From Centrapalus pauciflorus (taxonomy: Eukaryota; Streptophyta; Magnoliopsida; Asterales; Asteraceae): a DNA stretch of 64,000 nt. The stretch spans positions 679,317 through 743,316 of the forward strand of contig JAANYP010002792.1 in assembly GCA_020465985.1 (NCBI GenBank). Reading direction: 5' to 3'. Position numbers and translations under genes: made by a program. The notes beneath the pieces are model-generated. The model did not search any database. It saw only the letters and a program-made list of their open reading frames with translations, and had not been told where the DNA came from. Shown piece after piece: positions 48,980 through 59,771 of the stretch (positions within the stretch are counted from its first letter, which is position 1; each line of letters begins with the position of its first letter).

Positions 48980-50332
48980 GGTTCAAGTGAGTACCACCTC
49001 TAATGCAGCGCACCAGAAGGTACCACCCTTAAAAGTAATTTTTTTTGAAATTTTTTTTCATGAACATGTTCTAATTAACATTACACAGATCATATGTGAA
49101 TTTCAAGCAAATCCGAACACTCTAAGTGCATGAAAACACACATCACATAAATGCATGTTCACATGTCTTCAAAATTATGTAAGTGTGTGTTCACATCATT
49201 TTTTAGGAGCTAGGAGATGTGAATGTATGTGAAATTTACATACGATCTTCATAATGTTAATTAAAACATGTTTATGAAAAAAAAATTTTAAAAAAGTTTT
49301 TTTAAAGGTGGTACCTTCTGGTGCGCTGCATTTGGATGGTACTCTCTCGAACCATATTCTATATATATATATTAATTGATAGATATATATATATGGGATT
49401 ATAACCAATTAACTTACCAAAGATGCAAAGAGAAATAAGGCTAGAAAGAAGAGCATTTTGCATTGGATATCAAAGCTTCCTTTAATGGATTTCCAAGCTA
49501 AGGCTGCCATGCTTGGGGCAGCGACAAAGAGGAAGAAAACTGGTTTGAGCCTGGAGGGGAGGTGATTACTGCCGGATAGTCGCTGATAAAGGGTGATAAA
49601 AACCACCATATAATGAGTCAATCCCAATGTAAACAAGCAAGTACCAGTTTCTGTCCACCCCATTTTAATGGCTGCATGCGCTCCTACGAAATTTGCTATG
49701 ACCGATATTTGGCTTGTAGGGTTAGCCACCGTTGAGAGAAACCTTTTTTCGGTCGTGAACCATTGCCCATATACCTTAACATCAAGACCTACCACAGGAA
49801 CGATAAGTAGCCACCATATGTATTCGTAAGAGTATTTATTTCTTAAAACGAAGGATGGAGCTGATTGAAGTAAGAGAAGCCACGATATCGAAGGTGCAAA
49901 CAAGTAATTTACTCCTACGTAATGACGGAATTCGGCTTTGACCATGTTGAAGTGGAAAATGCACCTCATAGTGTAAAGGATAGAGAGGGACAGCAACACG
50001 CATAGGGCAAGACACCAGAGGATGAAAAACGCGGTCGACGGTAACTTGAAGAACAAGTTATGAAAGGTAATTGGTGGGATGTTTGAATCTTGATCGCTAA
50101 GGGTTTTCCACAGCAAAGCTTGAGCACCAAGGGATATGCAAATCCTGAAGTAGCTTGCATTGATGTTAACTATGATATTGGATGGGTCCGATGTCTTGGA
50201 GTGATTTTCGATTGCTGATGGCTTCACGGGTTCTTGGTTTTCGATTGTTGGAGACTCGATGACAACATCCAATTGTGACTTAGGTTGAACCATATTTTTA
50301 ACTAGTGAAAGGCTAGCTAGTTGGTTTTTCAT
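47822..50332 (-). CDS. S-type anion channel, SLAH1/SLAH4-like (copy 2)
   Basis: Exon 1 is 50332-49418 and exon 2 is 48097-47822, with a phase-0 GT-AG intron at the same place as in copy 1; 396 residues. The same family blocks are present: NASYFRICISLGAQALLWK, AEFRHYVGVNYLFAPS, YGQWFTTEKRFLS and SVAWWAFSFPVTFLALA. By eye it is roughly 70 percent identical to copy 1, in the same orientation, so the pair arose by duplication. The intron is 1320 bp against 121 bp in copy 1 because two (TA)n-anchored elements sit in it. The reading frame offers a start 13 codons upstream of MVQPK; copy 1 begins at MVQPK, so the ATG at 50293 is an equally good start. No lesion is seen in coding sequence. Confidence 0.92.
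48211..48914 (+). mobile_element. (TA)n-anchored element E copy 2, in the SLAH copy-2 intron
   Basis: Aligns with E1 (20093-20323 then 29484-29961) without the retrotransposon. The left ~37 bases, including the terminal motif, are missing. It has four 36-bp units with GAACATGTTC-type cores at 48374, 48410, 48446 and 48482. The right end is CATGGTACCTCGATCATTGA before a TA tract. Confidence 0.8.
48915..48976. repeat. (TA)n microsatellite
   Basis: Separates elements E2 and D2 in the SLAH copy-2 intron. Confidence 0.95.
48977..49361 (+). mobile_element. (TA)n-anchored element, family D copy 2
   Basis: About 385 bp. Left end GGTTCAAGTGAGTACCACC, right end GGTACTCTCTCGAACC; AATGCAGCGCACCAGAAGG pairs with CCTTCTGGTGCGCTGCATT. 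A near-identical left end starts at 63944. Confidence 0.75.
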
Positions 50333-50398
50333 ATAAGAATAAGAATGTAAGTGTTATTTTACAATTAATGAGTATGTGGTCGATCTATATATATATAT

Positions 50399-50872
50399 AT
50401 ACAAGAAAAGTGTCATTTAGTGACACACGCTTTTAGTGACACAAAAAAAAGTGTCACTACATCTTACTTTTAGTGACACTTATGAAAAGTGTAGGTATAG
50501 AGTAAACTTTTACCCACACTTTTTCTAAATTAGTGACACAAAGTTTTTGTCACAAAATGCTTGAGGTCTATACCAACATACATTTTTAGTCACTATATAT
50601 TTATACCCACTCTTTTTGTTGTGTAGGTAAAAGATTTTGATACCTATAGTGACACTTTTTTGACAACAAAAAGAGTGGGTAAAAGTGGAGTGGGTATAGA
50701 TATATAGTGACTAAAAATGTATGTGTTTGTGTCACTAATTTTGAAAATGTGTGGGTAAAAAATTAATCTATACCTACACCTTTTCATAAGTGTCACTAAA
50801 AGTAAGATATAGTGACACTTATTTTTGTGTCACTAAAAGCGTGTGTCACTAAATGACACTTTTCTTGTAGTG
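50399..50872. mobile_element. CACTA-type foldback MITE in the SLAH copy-2 promoter
   Basis: About 474 bp that folds on itself almost entirely. The right end is CTTGTAGTG, the reverse complement of the classic CACTACAAG terminus. The left end starts at TACAAGAAAAGTG without the CAC, which is replaced by TA repeat. Inner words TAGTGACAC recur throughout. It lies 67 bases upstream of the SLAH copy-2 ATG at 50332. Confidence 0.85.
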
Positions 50873-50885
50873 TATATATATATAT

Positions 50886-51069
50886 GGGTGGGTCAATGGA
50901 AAACCTATATGCATCAAAGAATCTTGGAGAACCACAATGTATCGCAAGAAAATCGTAATGCATCACATGGAAATAATGATGCATTACACGAGATTTTGAT
51001 GCATTTGTGGTGGTGCATGGAGATTCTTCAATGTTCTTCGATGCGTGGAGATTCTCCATTGAACCCCCT

Positions 51070-51072
<3 letters not shown>
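50886..51072 (+). mobile_element. (TA)n-anchored element, family A copy 3
   Basis: About 187 bp with ends GGGTCAATGGAAAACC and TTCTCCATTGAACCCCC and TA tracts on both sides. Interior words such as ATGCATCA match A1. It lies between the CACTA MITE and the older promoter of SLAH copy 2. Confidence 0.7.
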
Positions 51073-51107
<35 letters not shown>

Positions 51108-51260
51108 CAGTTGGAATTGGATTCACAAATTGAAAATTAATTGATGGTATGGTTAATTAACAGATAAACTAATTAAGCTTAATTATGTTGAAGTTGGAGC
51201 GCATGCATGCTACAAAATAAAAATGGGGTTGCCATGTAATCAGCCACTTCCATATATTGG

Positions 51261-51290
51261 TTAAAAGCAAAACCACTTTGCTCCACTAAA
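51261..51290 (-). promoter_or_regulatory. Promoter block shared with SLAH copy 1, displaced by TEs
   Basis: AAAAGCAAAACCACTTTGCT matches the block at 6082-6111. Here two TEs (50399-51072) lie between it and the gene. Confidence 0.4.
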
Positions 51291-51439
51291 TCTCTCTCTT
51301 TCTTTCTAAATAAATGATATAATATAGCTTGTGGATAAAAAGGGGATATGTGTATATTTGTGCATGCATGCTCATGAATTTAATTGTTATGTCATGGATA
51401 ACATCACATTAATTAGGTTTTTTTTTTGACAATGCAAAA

Positions 51440-51473
<34 letters not shown>

Positions 51474-51988
51474 ATTAATTAAACTCATCTTGTGCAAATT
51501 AAGAAATCACCAAGCGGCAAATAAATTTAAAATATATATATTCATTATAAAAATTTAGATTACCTGTAAAAAAGTCATTCTAATTAAACCTTTCGTATCG
51601 TAGAAAAGTCATTGAAAACCTTTCGTAGTTATATTGCTAGGATATAGTGGCATGTGTGTATCCGTATGTATGTATCTATGTATGTATTTAACTAATAAAA
51701 GTGGTTACCAAGGCTAATTAGAATAGGTCGTCGGGGTTAAGTTGATGAACACATACGTACATGCACTTCCTTCTAGAGGGAGAAAGAGATAATAGAATAA
51801 GGATTAGAAGAGAAAGGAAAGAGAAATGTTAGTTAAAATGTTAAATCGTAGACCGCGAGTATATAGACATCACAATATTAGTAGAAGAGATCGAATAACC
51901 TTAATTTTATTTGAAGATATCATTACAAGTCTTGGTATTACAATTTGAATTCCAAGATAACTTAGGGTGTCATCGATATAATGGAATC
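51291..51988. other. AT-rich spacer
   Basis: Holds a short TA tract (about 51443-51470) and TATGTATG words. No gene or element end is recognised. Confidence 0.35.
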
Positions 51989-52003
51989 ATGTAAAACCTA
52001 CAT

Positions 52004-52161
52004 AAAGGGTTTTTGGCCTAGCGGTAAGAGGGTAAAGATATAAGTGATGGGTTCGACTCCCGTCGAAGTCAAGTTGAAATTTAGGTGGTTTAAGTAAGTC
52101 TTGTGGTAAATATGAGTAGTTTAGGAGTAGGAGTCAGATAGGTTTGCCGTTCAAAAAAAAA
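52004..52161 (+). mobile_element. tRNA-derived SINE with perfect target duplication
   Basis: A 158-bp element. Pol III A box TGGCCTAGCGG at 52014-52024 and B box GGTTCGACTCC at 52050-52060, a tRNA-unrelated body, and an A-run tail. The target duplication ATGTAAAACCTACAT is exact over 15 bp at 51989-52003 and 52162-52176. It is too short between the boxes and not foldable as a full tRNA, so not a tRNA gene. Confidence 0.92.
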
Positions 52162-52176
52162 ATGTAAAACCTACAT

Positions 52177-52742
52177 GTTTGGTTATACAAGCTTTTTCCA
52201 ATGTAATGAGAGTATTATTTCTCAGTGGAAAAGAACAACGAATTGATTCCAGTATAAATTTTATTTCTCCTTGTTAAAATTGAGTGAATAAAAAAATATG
52301 GAAAGATCGAAATAGATTTTTTATATATTCTCCTTCTTATTGTACGTCAAATAATTATATATGTAATCATAATTCATATCATTAGTTAAAAAAATATTGT
52401 AAATCTTCCCTGTGATTCCATCGTATTCATATCAAACTAGCGAACGGCCCATTAGAGAAGAAACAGTTAAGGGAAAAGAAGCTAAGAAAGGTCCAATAAT
52501 AAATTAGGTAAAGCTAAAGGTCAGAAATATAAATCAATGTAAGTCTTTGCCGGCCAGTGCATGGTTTTGGGTTTAGTTAACTAGTGAGTTAATTAATTTA
52601 AATAGATTCCCTTAATTAAAATAGGTCAACAAAAATTGAATATGGATCGGAGTAAATTAAGATTGATCAATGCATTTCAGATTTAAGCTAGGCTAAAAAT
52701 TAGTTCAAATATAATCTCTCTTCCTAATAAATCTATCTTCTA
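52177..52742. other. AT-rich spacer
   Basis: Nothing recognised between the SINE and the Helitron. Confidence 0.35.
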
Positions 52743-53235
52743 TCTATACTATTAAAAGAGTAACTATACTCATTTCTGATGAAGCCACGTGTCGTCACCA
52801 TGAATCGACACGTGGCAGTTATAGATTTTAAAAGGAATAAAATAACTTAAATCAAATCTATCCAAATCTAATATAATCCACTTTTAAATTCAAATCAAAT
52901 CAAATCAAACAAAATCTAATACTCTACTAACTTATTAATGAAATCTATCCAAATCTAATATAATCCACTTTTAAATTCAAATCAAATCAAACAAATTCTA
53001 ATAATCTACTAACTTATTAATTATAAGATAATATAATAAAAGTTTAAATATATATATAAGAAAATAATTACCCTTCATATATATTTAGAATTATACAAAA
53101 TTAATAGGTCATAATAAATAATAATATCACCTTATATACTTTTGTTTAGAAAATAATATTTATATATTTATCTTTTTATTTATTATATTTTATATATAAT
53201 AAAAATATCTGCGTAATACGCGGGTAATAAACTAG
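52743..53235 (+). mobile_element. Short non-autonomous Helitron
   Basis: 493 bp beginning TCTATACTATTAAAAGAG and ending GGGTAATAAACTAG. The base before is A and the base after is T, the usual A|T insertion site. A hairpin-forming GCGTAATACGC lies about 11 bases before the CTAG end. The 5' part has the ACACGTGTCG/CGACACGTGGC words common in such elements. A 60-bp internal direct repeat (AATCTATCCAAATCTAATAT near 52855 and 52942) is present. No Rep/helicase is encoded. Confidence 0.82.
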
Positions 53236-53548
53236 TACATAATATTATAAATTAACTCTCATTCCAACCTAATAAACTATTAATTGAGATCCTCTATCAT
53301 CTATATATACACACCACCCCCACACACATTAAGTTATTGTGAGAAGCTAAATATATATTAATTAATTTAATTTAAAATCTTAAATAACTTTATATTTTTG
53401 TACAAATTAATTTAATTTAAAATAAATTAATATGTATGTCGACTCTAAAAAGATTAATTCAATATAACTTCATTTTAATTTACATTTAAAAACAACTATT
53501 CAATTAATTAATTAAAATATTAAACCTATATCTATCTACCTATATCTA

Positions 53549-54024
53549 TCTATTCTATTATATGAGTAACTAGATGTCACATGGCATCACCTCCTACCGC
53601 TAATTGGCTAAACATGGGATTGACACATGTACCTAACAATTTCCTATTAATTTGCTTTTAATTTTTTTTTTTCCAATCTATCTATCTATAAATACTATTA
53701 TAAGATTGACTATTTTGCCACGTGTCGTCATTTGCTATTGCCACGTGACATCACCTCCTACCGCTATTTGGATATTATATTTTTAAATTTATAATCAATC
53801 CATATAATAATTAATTTAAAAATTATATCTAATCAAATCTAAATCTTATCTAATATAAAACTCAAATTTGAATTTGAATGATAATTTTTTTATATATTTA
53901 TATTTATTATATTACATAAATAGATATTATAAATTTGATAAAATATATTTAAAAATCATCCTACAAGACTAATGAAATTAAAATTTTAATTTTATACCCA
54001 TGCTATACATAGGTTTATAAACTA
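53549..54024 (+). mobile_element. Helitron-like relics
   Basis: Two TCTATCTAT...CTATTAT starts (about 53553 and 53682) are each followed by CACGTG or CACATG words and the shared phrase ATCACCTCCTACCGCTA. A decayed 3' end, CCCATGCTATACATAGGTTT then AAACTA, lies at about 53997-54023. Consistent with nested old Helitron copies; ends are not exact. Confidence 0.4.
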
Positions 54025-54642
54025 TATTATAATAAAGCAAAACAATTGATTACACGTGTCGCTTCCACAATGCATGAAATTTTCAATGTCTCGCTTTTTT
54101 TTTTCCTAATTTACCATCTTGATTTAATTACATTAAATTTTGATTTTAAGTTTTTTTCTCATTAATGAATTAATATTAAATTAGATATTACAACATATTA
54201 AATTAATGTTTAACTAAAATAAATATCTATTATTATTATCCTTAATAATCAAAATTAAACTCAAATGTAAAACTTTGAATATAAATGTAGAAATGTGGTA
54301 AATAAAGTAAAATTTTCTGTTAATTATTTTGATAACAAAAGTTAAGAATTAGATGATAAAATTTGAAATGTGAATATGACAAATTTTGGTTATTGATCAC
54401 GTAATGGAAGTTTTTTGTATCTCACATTGATATTTCATATTTGAAGTTGATAAAAATTAATAGAAATATTCTTTTGCAAGCACATATTATGATTTTTAAT
54501 GATATAATGTATAATATTTTTCATGTAATATCAGACAACTAAATATTTTTTTATCTTTAATTTAAATAGTTTTCAAATTTTTTATTTTAATTATATATAA
54601 ATTTTATAATAATTTATTAAAATATAAAAAAAACTTATGTAT

Positions 54643-56372
54643 TGTAACACCCTACTTTTTTTCGACTAATGCCACATAGGACTCACAGTCCACGTCATCA
54701 AATCATAAGCAACGTCATCAAGGGTTAAACAGCTAATTACTACTAAATATCAACATCGGACATAAGTAACACAGGACGGGAACCAACCCCCGTCAACAAA
54801 GTCCGGCAACCACGACATAAGTAAAGGTTACAGTCATCCATAAATCACTGGCTAATAAGCCAAACCACAAAACATCAAGACTACTTACGAAAGTAGTCAC
54901 TAACTACTGTCCACGCGGCGGGTCTCGGCTACTGCCCGCTGTATCCCTAGCCTCAGTCCTCGTACCTGAGATCCACGGTTAAAACAACAGTCAGCGGAAA
55001 GCTGGTGAGTTACTATAAACAACTTTAAAACAGTTTATAAAATAGTTAGCACAACGTAACAACTGGTAAACAACTCTACATGCGGCCGGCATCAACGGCC
55101 CGACGCCTCATCGGGAGCGACCCGGCACAGCCTGCATAGCCCACTCCACAAAGTAGTGGGTTGTCAGGTCCACTGAGTTGGGAATGACCCAACAGGCCTC
55201 TACTCTGCGTATCAACGACTATACGCGTGATCCACGAACTCTGCTCTGTGCTAACAATGTCAACGTGTAAAAGGATCCACATCGGACCCGGATAATAAAC
55301 AACAAGTAAGTAACTCACCTGAAGCACGACTACAGTCCCGCTATCAACGACAGTATCTACAAGTCCCAGGTCTAGCTACGAACCCTGGCAACAATAAATA
55401 CAACTACACTGTAACGACTAGCTACGGAACTCATAACGACTACACTACTAGACTCCCTAGCTCAACATGAATCAACAAGCCAAGACACACGAGCGCGGCC
55501 AGGAGCGCGGCCGTGATCGTGGTCGCGGGCTCCTCGTCGCGGCCAGTCATCTCGGACGCGATGACTCCGCGCTGCCCCTCTCGTCGCGGCCGGGCTCATC
55601 TGAGCACGCCCGTGCTCGTCCGACCCGCGACTAACGACTCGGTCGCGTTCCACTACCAGCGACCACCCTTAACCGCCTCACCCTGATCGCGGGCGCGACC
55701 AGGGGAGCTCGGCCGCGATGCGGCGACGAACAGAGCAGGTTATGCTCTGTTTTTCATACACTACGGGAATCGCTTTTAATCCCGTTTTTACGCATTTCAG
55801 GGGTTATAATCCAATCCCAAGACATGATAACTACTTAACATGATAATTCAACTCAGTTGGTACGAATCACTAACCTTAAATCTGATTTTCGTTCTTGGAT
55901 TTGAGTTACAACTTGAAGAGGTGATGGTGGTGATGATTCCTCAATTTTAGCTGCTGAGATCCCTCCTTTGGCTTCCTTTCTGGTTCCAGCTAAGTACACA
56001 CACACATATGCACTTGAGTTTGAAATGAAATGAAGAGATAAGCTATTACTCGAGATATATATACGTTCTCGGTCCCGAACTCAATTAAAACGGGTACGGT
56101 ACTCATTAATCACTGGGTAAGCACCCGTTAACCCAATTAATCTCAAATTAATGACTTGGGTTTAGAATGTCAATTAACTCATTAAAACAACCCCAAATTC
56201 TCAATTACTACTAGACCGGTTATTATCTCAACCGATTAAAATTACACGTAATAGCAATCTACTTTACTGACTCACGTGCAATTTATCAATCAAAATTTAC
56301 CAACTCATTGAGGCGACTCTTAAAGCCAATAAATAAATTACACGTACCTGCTGCTAGATTCCGGATGTTACA
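54643..56372 (-). repeat. 3' LTR of element 2
   Basis: 1730 bp, TGTAACATCC...GGGTGTTACA in the sense of transcription. It contains a GC-rich, CpG-rich block at 55490-55735 built on GCGCGGCC and GGTCGCG words. The 63- and 83-residue ORFs in both LTRs are not called. Confidence 0.95.
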
Positions 56373-56385
56373 AATCCTCCCCTCT
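56373..56385 (-). other. Polypurine tract of element 2
   Basis: Minus-strand AGAGGGGAGGATT directly before the 3' LTR, the plus-strand primer for reverse transcription. Confidence 0.85.
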
Positions 56386-56414
56386 AGAACTGATCCCGTC
56401 CTCGGGATCTCAAC

Positions 56415-59400
56415 TCAGGTGAATAGATGCGGATACCGCTGTCGCATGTCCGCCTCGGGTTCCCAGGTAGCGCTGGAACCCTTATGATACCGCCACTGTA
56501 CTAACACTAGCGGGATTTCCTTCTTCCGCAACTTTTTCACCTTGCGATCTAGAATCGACTCGGGGTGTTCAACGTACCTCAGCTGCTCGTCCACCTCGAT
56601 CTCGGATATGGGAACTGTTTTCTCATGTGGGGCCAAACATCGCCGCAGGTAACTAACATGGAAGGTAGGATGTACTCCACGCAACTCTGGAGGCAACTCT
56701 AATCGGTAAGCCTGCGTGCCCACCCGCTCGACTATACAGAACGGCCCAATGAATCTCGGACTGAGCTTACCTCGTTTCCGGAATCGAATCACGCCTTTCC
56801 ACGGGGATACCTTCAGTAGTACCCACTCACCCACATCAAACTCTAACTCTTTGGTCCTCTTATCGGCATAGCACTTCTGTCGACTCTGAGCTACCTGTAA
56901 TCTCTCTCTGACCACTGCTATCTTCTCACTAGTCTGCTGAATGATCTCGGGACCTATAATCTCTTTCTCTCCCACCTCGGTCCAACATACCGGAGTACGA
57001 CATTTACGACCATATAACGCTTCGAACGGAGGCATCTTAATACTGGAGTGGTAGCTGTTATTATAAGCAAATTCAACTAACGGCAAATGCGAATCCCAAC
57101 TACCACTAAAATCCACCACACAAGCTCGTAACATATCCTCCATCGTCTGGATCGTACGCTCAGACTGGCCGTCCGACTGGGGATGATAAGCAGTACTCAT
57201 CTGCACTCGAGTACCCAACGCTCGCTGTAAGCTTTGCCAGAAGGTGGACGTGAATCGGGCATCTCTATCGGAAACTATCGAGGCTGGAACTCCATGTCGG
57301 GAGACAATCTCATACAAATAAACTCGGGCGAGCTGCTCCAACGTATAAGTCTCCCGGATCGGCAGAAAATGCGCTGTCTTCGTAAGCCGGTCTACTATTA
57401 CCCATATCGCATCATATCCACGTGGAGTCCGCGGTAACTTCGTAACGAAGTCCATCGTGATATGCTCCCAACTCCACTGAGGAATCTCTAACGGTTGTAA
57501 GCGGCCATGGGGCTTCTGGTGCTCGGCCTTCACCTGCAGGCAAGTCAGACAACGCTCGACGAACTCAGCTATATCCCGTTTCATGCCGGGCCACCAATAT
57601 AACGTACGGAGATCCTGATACATCTTCGTACTACCAGGATGAATAGCAAGGCGAGACTTATGAGAATCCTCCAAGATCAACTGTCGTGCATCACCGGCCC
57701 TAGGAACCCAAACTCGACCCTGTCTCACATACAACCCTCGAGAGTCAGTCTCGAACTCCTGTGACTGACCCAAAATGTGCTCCCTCCGGTGGTTCTCTGC
57801 ACGCATCCCAATGGCCTGCGCCTCTCGAAGCCTCTCTATCAGGGTAGATGTCACCTCGACCCTGTAATTACGGGCTCGGCTCGAAGATTCGCGCCCCTTT
57901 CGACTGAGCGCGTCCGCCACCACATTCGCCTTACCCGGGTGGTACTGAATGTCGCAATCGTAATCCTTGATCAACTCTAGTCCCCGCCTCTGCCGCATAT
58001 TCAGATCACGCTGACTGAATAAATACTGGAGACTCTTATGATCAGTAAACAAGGTAAACGGGACTCCGTACAGATAATGGCGCCAAATCTTTAGTGCAAA
58101 CACAATGGCTGTCAACTCTAAATCATGGGTCGAATAATTCTTCTCATAATCCTTCAGCTGACGAGAAGCATACGCAATCACTCGGCCCCTCTGCATTAAT
58201 ACACATCCTAACCCTGTCCCCGAAGCATTAGTATACACAACAAAATCACTGGTGCCTTCCGGCAGGGCTAACACTGGAGCCTGACATAATCGCCGTTTCA
58301 GCTCCTCGAACACGAACTCCTGATCTTCAGTCCACTCAAACGGAACTGACTGGCGAGTCAAACGAGTCAACGGTACTGCGATCAGCGCAAAGTCCTGGAT
58401 GAATCGTCGATAATATCCTGCTAACCCCAGAAAGCTGCGAATCTCTGCTACACTCCGGGGTCTCTCCCAGCTCATAATGGCCTCTATCTTGGCTGGGTCT
58501 ACAGAAATGCCCTTGCCGCTAACGACGTGGCCTAGGAACTGGACTTCTCGAAGCCAGAACTCACACTTCGAGAACTTCGCATACAGCTTCTCTCGCTGCA
58601 ACACACTTAGAATCTCTCGCAGGTGCGTCGCATGCTCCTTTACTGATCGGGAATATATCAGGATGTCATCTATGAACACTATGACAAACTGATCAAGATA
58701 CGGACGGCAGACCCTATTCATCAGGTCCATAAAGGCTGCTGGGGCATTGGTTAGCCCGAACGGCATAACCAGGAACTCATAATGGCCATATCGGGTCCTG
58801 AATGCTGTCTTCGCTGTATCCTGCTCATAACCCTTCAGCTGATGGTATCCCGAGCGCAAGTCGATCTTCGAAAACACGCTGGCTCCCTGTAACTGGTCGA
58901 ACAAATCATCTATCCGCGGAAGAGGATAACGGTTCTTCACCGTTACCTTATTAAGCTCGCGATAGTCTATACACATCCTCATCGACCCATCTTTCTTCTT
59001 TACAAATAGAATTGGAGCACCCCACGGAGAAGTACTCGGTCGAATGAAGCCATGATCCAACAGCTCCTGCAACTGACTCATCAGCTCCCTCATCTCTGTA
59101 GGAGCCAAACGATAAGGTGCGCGTGCAATGGGAGTTGCACCTGGCACCAATTCTATACGAAACTCTACCTGTCTGTCCGGTGGCAAACCAGGTAGTTCCT
59201 TGGGAAACACATCGGGGAACTCTGAAACGACATCAACGGTCTCTATACTCTGCTTCTCCTTCTTCGCATCAACTACATATGCTAGGAAGGAGGAACAACC
59301 CTTGGCTAAACAACGACTAGCCTGAATCGCAGAAATGAGGCTAACACTGCCCCTACTGCGCTCTCCGTACAACGTAATAACACGATCCGCAGAAACCGGT

Positions 59401-59771
59401 AGCCGAATGATCTTTTTGGAGCACGCAATATCAGCACGCTGAGAAGCTAACCAATCCATACCTACAATGGCATCAAAACTACCGATCCCTATAGGCAACA
59501 AATCGATCCTAAATGGATAGCCGTCTATCTCTAATATACACTGGGCATAAATATGCCTAACTACAGAAGCACTGCCATTAGCAAGCTCTATGACTAATGG
59601 CTCTGACAACTCAACAGGCAAAGCAGTAAAATATGCAGTAAAGGCAAACGAAACAAAGGAACGGTTCGCTCCGGAATCGAACAACACTCGGGCACTATGA
59701 CCATTTAAAATGAACGTACCCGAAACCACGTCGGTTGTATCTCGAGCCTCCTCCGCTGTCAACTGAAAAAA
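56415..59771 (-). CDS. Element 2 Pol: protease, RT, RNase H, integrase, chromodomain
   Basis: Open from the protease linker (FQLTAEEARD) to the stop at 56415, about 1118 residues. Residue numbers below count from the ATG at 60257 that opens this frame. Protease LFDSGANRSF is near residue 194. RT has KIDLRSGYHQLK, MPFGLTNAPAAF and FIDDILIYS near residue 528. The RNase H first catalytic site reads YTNAS where YTDAS is expected, residue 677, codon AAT at 58227-58229. Integrase has H-H-C-C (HKSRLAIHPG ... CLTCLQVK) and D, D, E motifs in HITMDFV, VSDRDARF and DGQSERT. The chromodomain is VQWRYHKGSSATWEPEADM. The 162 residues before the protease linker in this frame are an out-of-frame reading of gag. 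Confidence 0.92.
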   Translation of the reverse strand, partial: FFQLTAEEARDTTDVVSGTFILNGHSARVLFDSGANRSFVSFAFTAYFTALPVELSEPLVIELANGSASVVRHIYAQCILEIDGYPFRIDLLPIGIGSFDAIVGMDWLASQRADIACSKKIIRLPVSADRVITLYGERSRGSVSLISAIQASRCLAKGCSSFLAYVVDAKKEKQSIETVDVVSEFPDVFPKELPGLPPDRQVEFRIELVPGATPIARAPYRLAPTEMRELMSQLQELLDHGFIRPSTSPWGAPILFVKKKDGSMRMCIDYRELNKVTVKNRYPLPRIDDLFDQLQGASVFSKIDLRSGYHQLKGYEQDTAKTAFRTRYGHYEFLVMPFGLTNAPAAFMDLMNRVCRPYLDQFVIVFIDDILIYSRSVKEHATHLREILSVLQREKLYAKFSKCEFWLREVQFLGHVVSGKGISVDPAKIEAIMSWERPRSVAEIRSFLGLAGYYRRFIQDFALIAVPLTRLTRQSVPFEWTEDQEFVFEELKRRLCQAPVLALPEGTSDFVVYTNASGTGLGCVLMQRGRVIAYASRQLKDYEKNYSTHDLELTAIVFALKIWRHYLYGVPFTLFTDHKSLQYLFSQRDLNMRQRRGLELIKDYDCDIQYHPGKANVVADALSRKGRESSSRARNYRVEVTSTLIERLREAQAIGMRAENHRREHILGQSQEFETDSRGLYVRQGRVWVPRAGDARQLILEDSHKSRLAIHPGSTKMYQDLRTLYWWPGMKRDIAEFVERCLTCLQVKAEHQKPHGRLQPLEIPQWSWEHITMDFVTKLPRTPRGYDAIWVIVDRLTKTAHFLPIRETYTLEQLARVYLYEIVSRHGVPASIVSDRDARFTSTFWQSLQRALGTRVQMSTAYHPQSDGQSERTIQTMEDMLRACVVDFSGSWDSHLPLVEFAYNNSYHSSIKMPPFEALYGRKCRTPVCWTEVGEKEIIGPEIIQQTSEKIAVVRERLQVAQSRQKCYADKRTKELEFDVGEWVLLKVSPWKGVIRFRKRGKLSPRFIGPFCIVERVGTQAYRLELPPELRGVHPTFHVSYLRRCLAPHEKTVPISEIEVDEQLRYVEHPESILDRKVKKLRKKEIPLVLVQWRYHKGSSATWEPEADMRQRYPHLFT

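Noticed and set aside
52004..52090. Possible tRNA gene
   Set aside because: Only the A and B boxes fit; no acceptor stem or full cloverleaf, and a 15-bp target duplication with A-tail shows a SINE.
55076..55653. Small ORFs within element 2 LTRs (repeated at 61611-62188)
   Set aside because: LTR sequence; no domain and no start context that suggests use.
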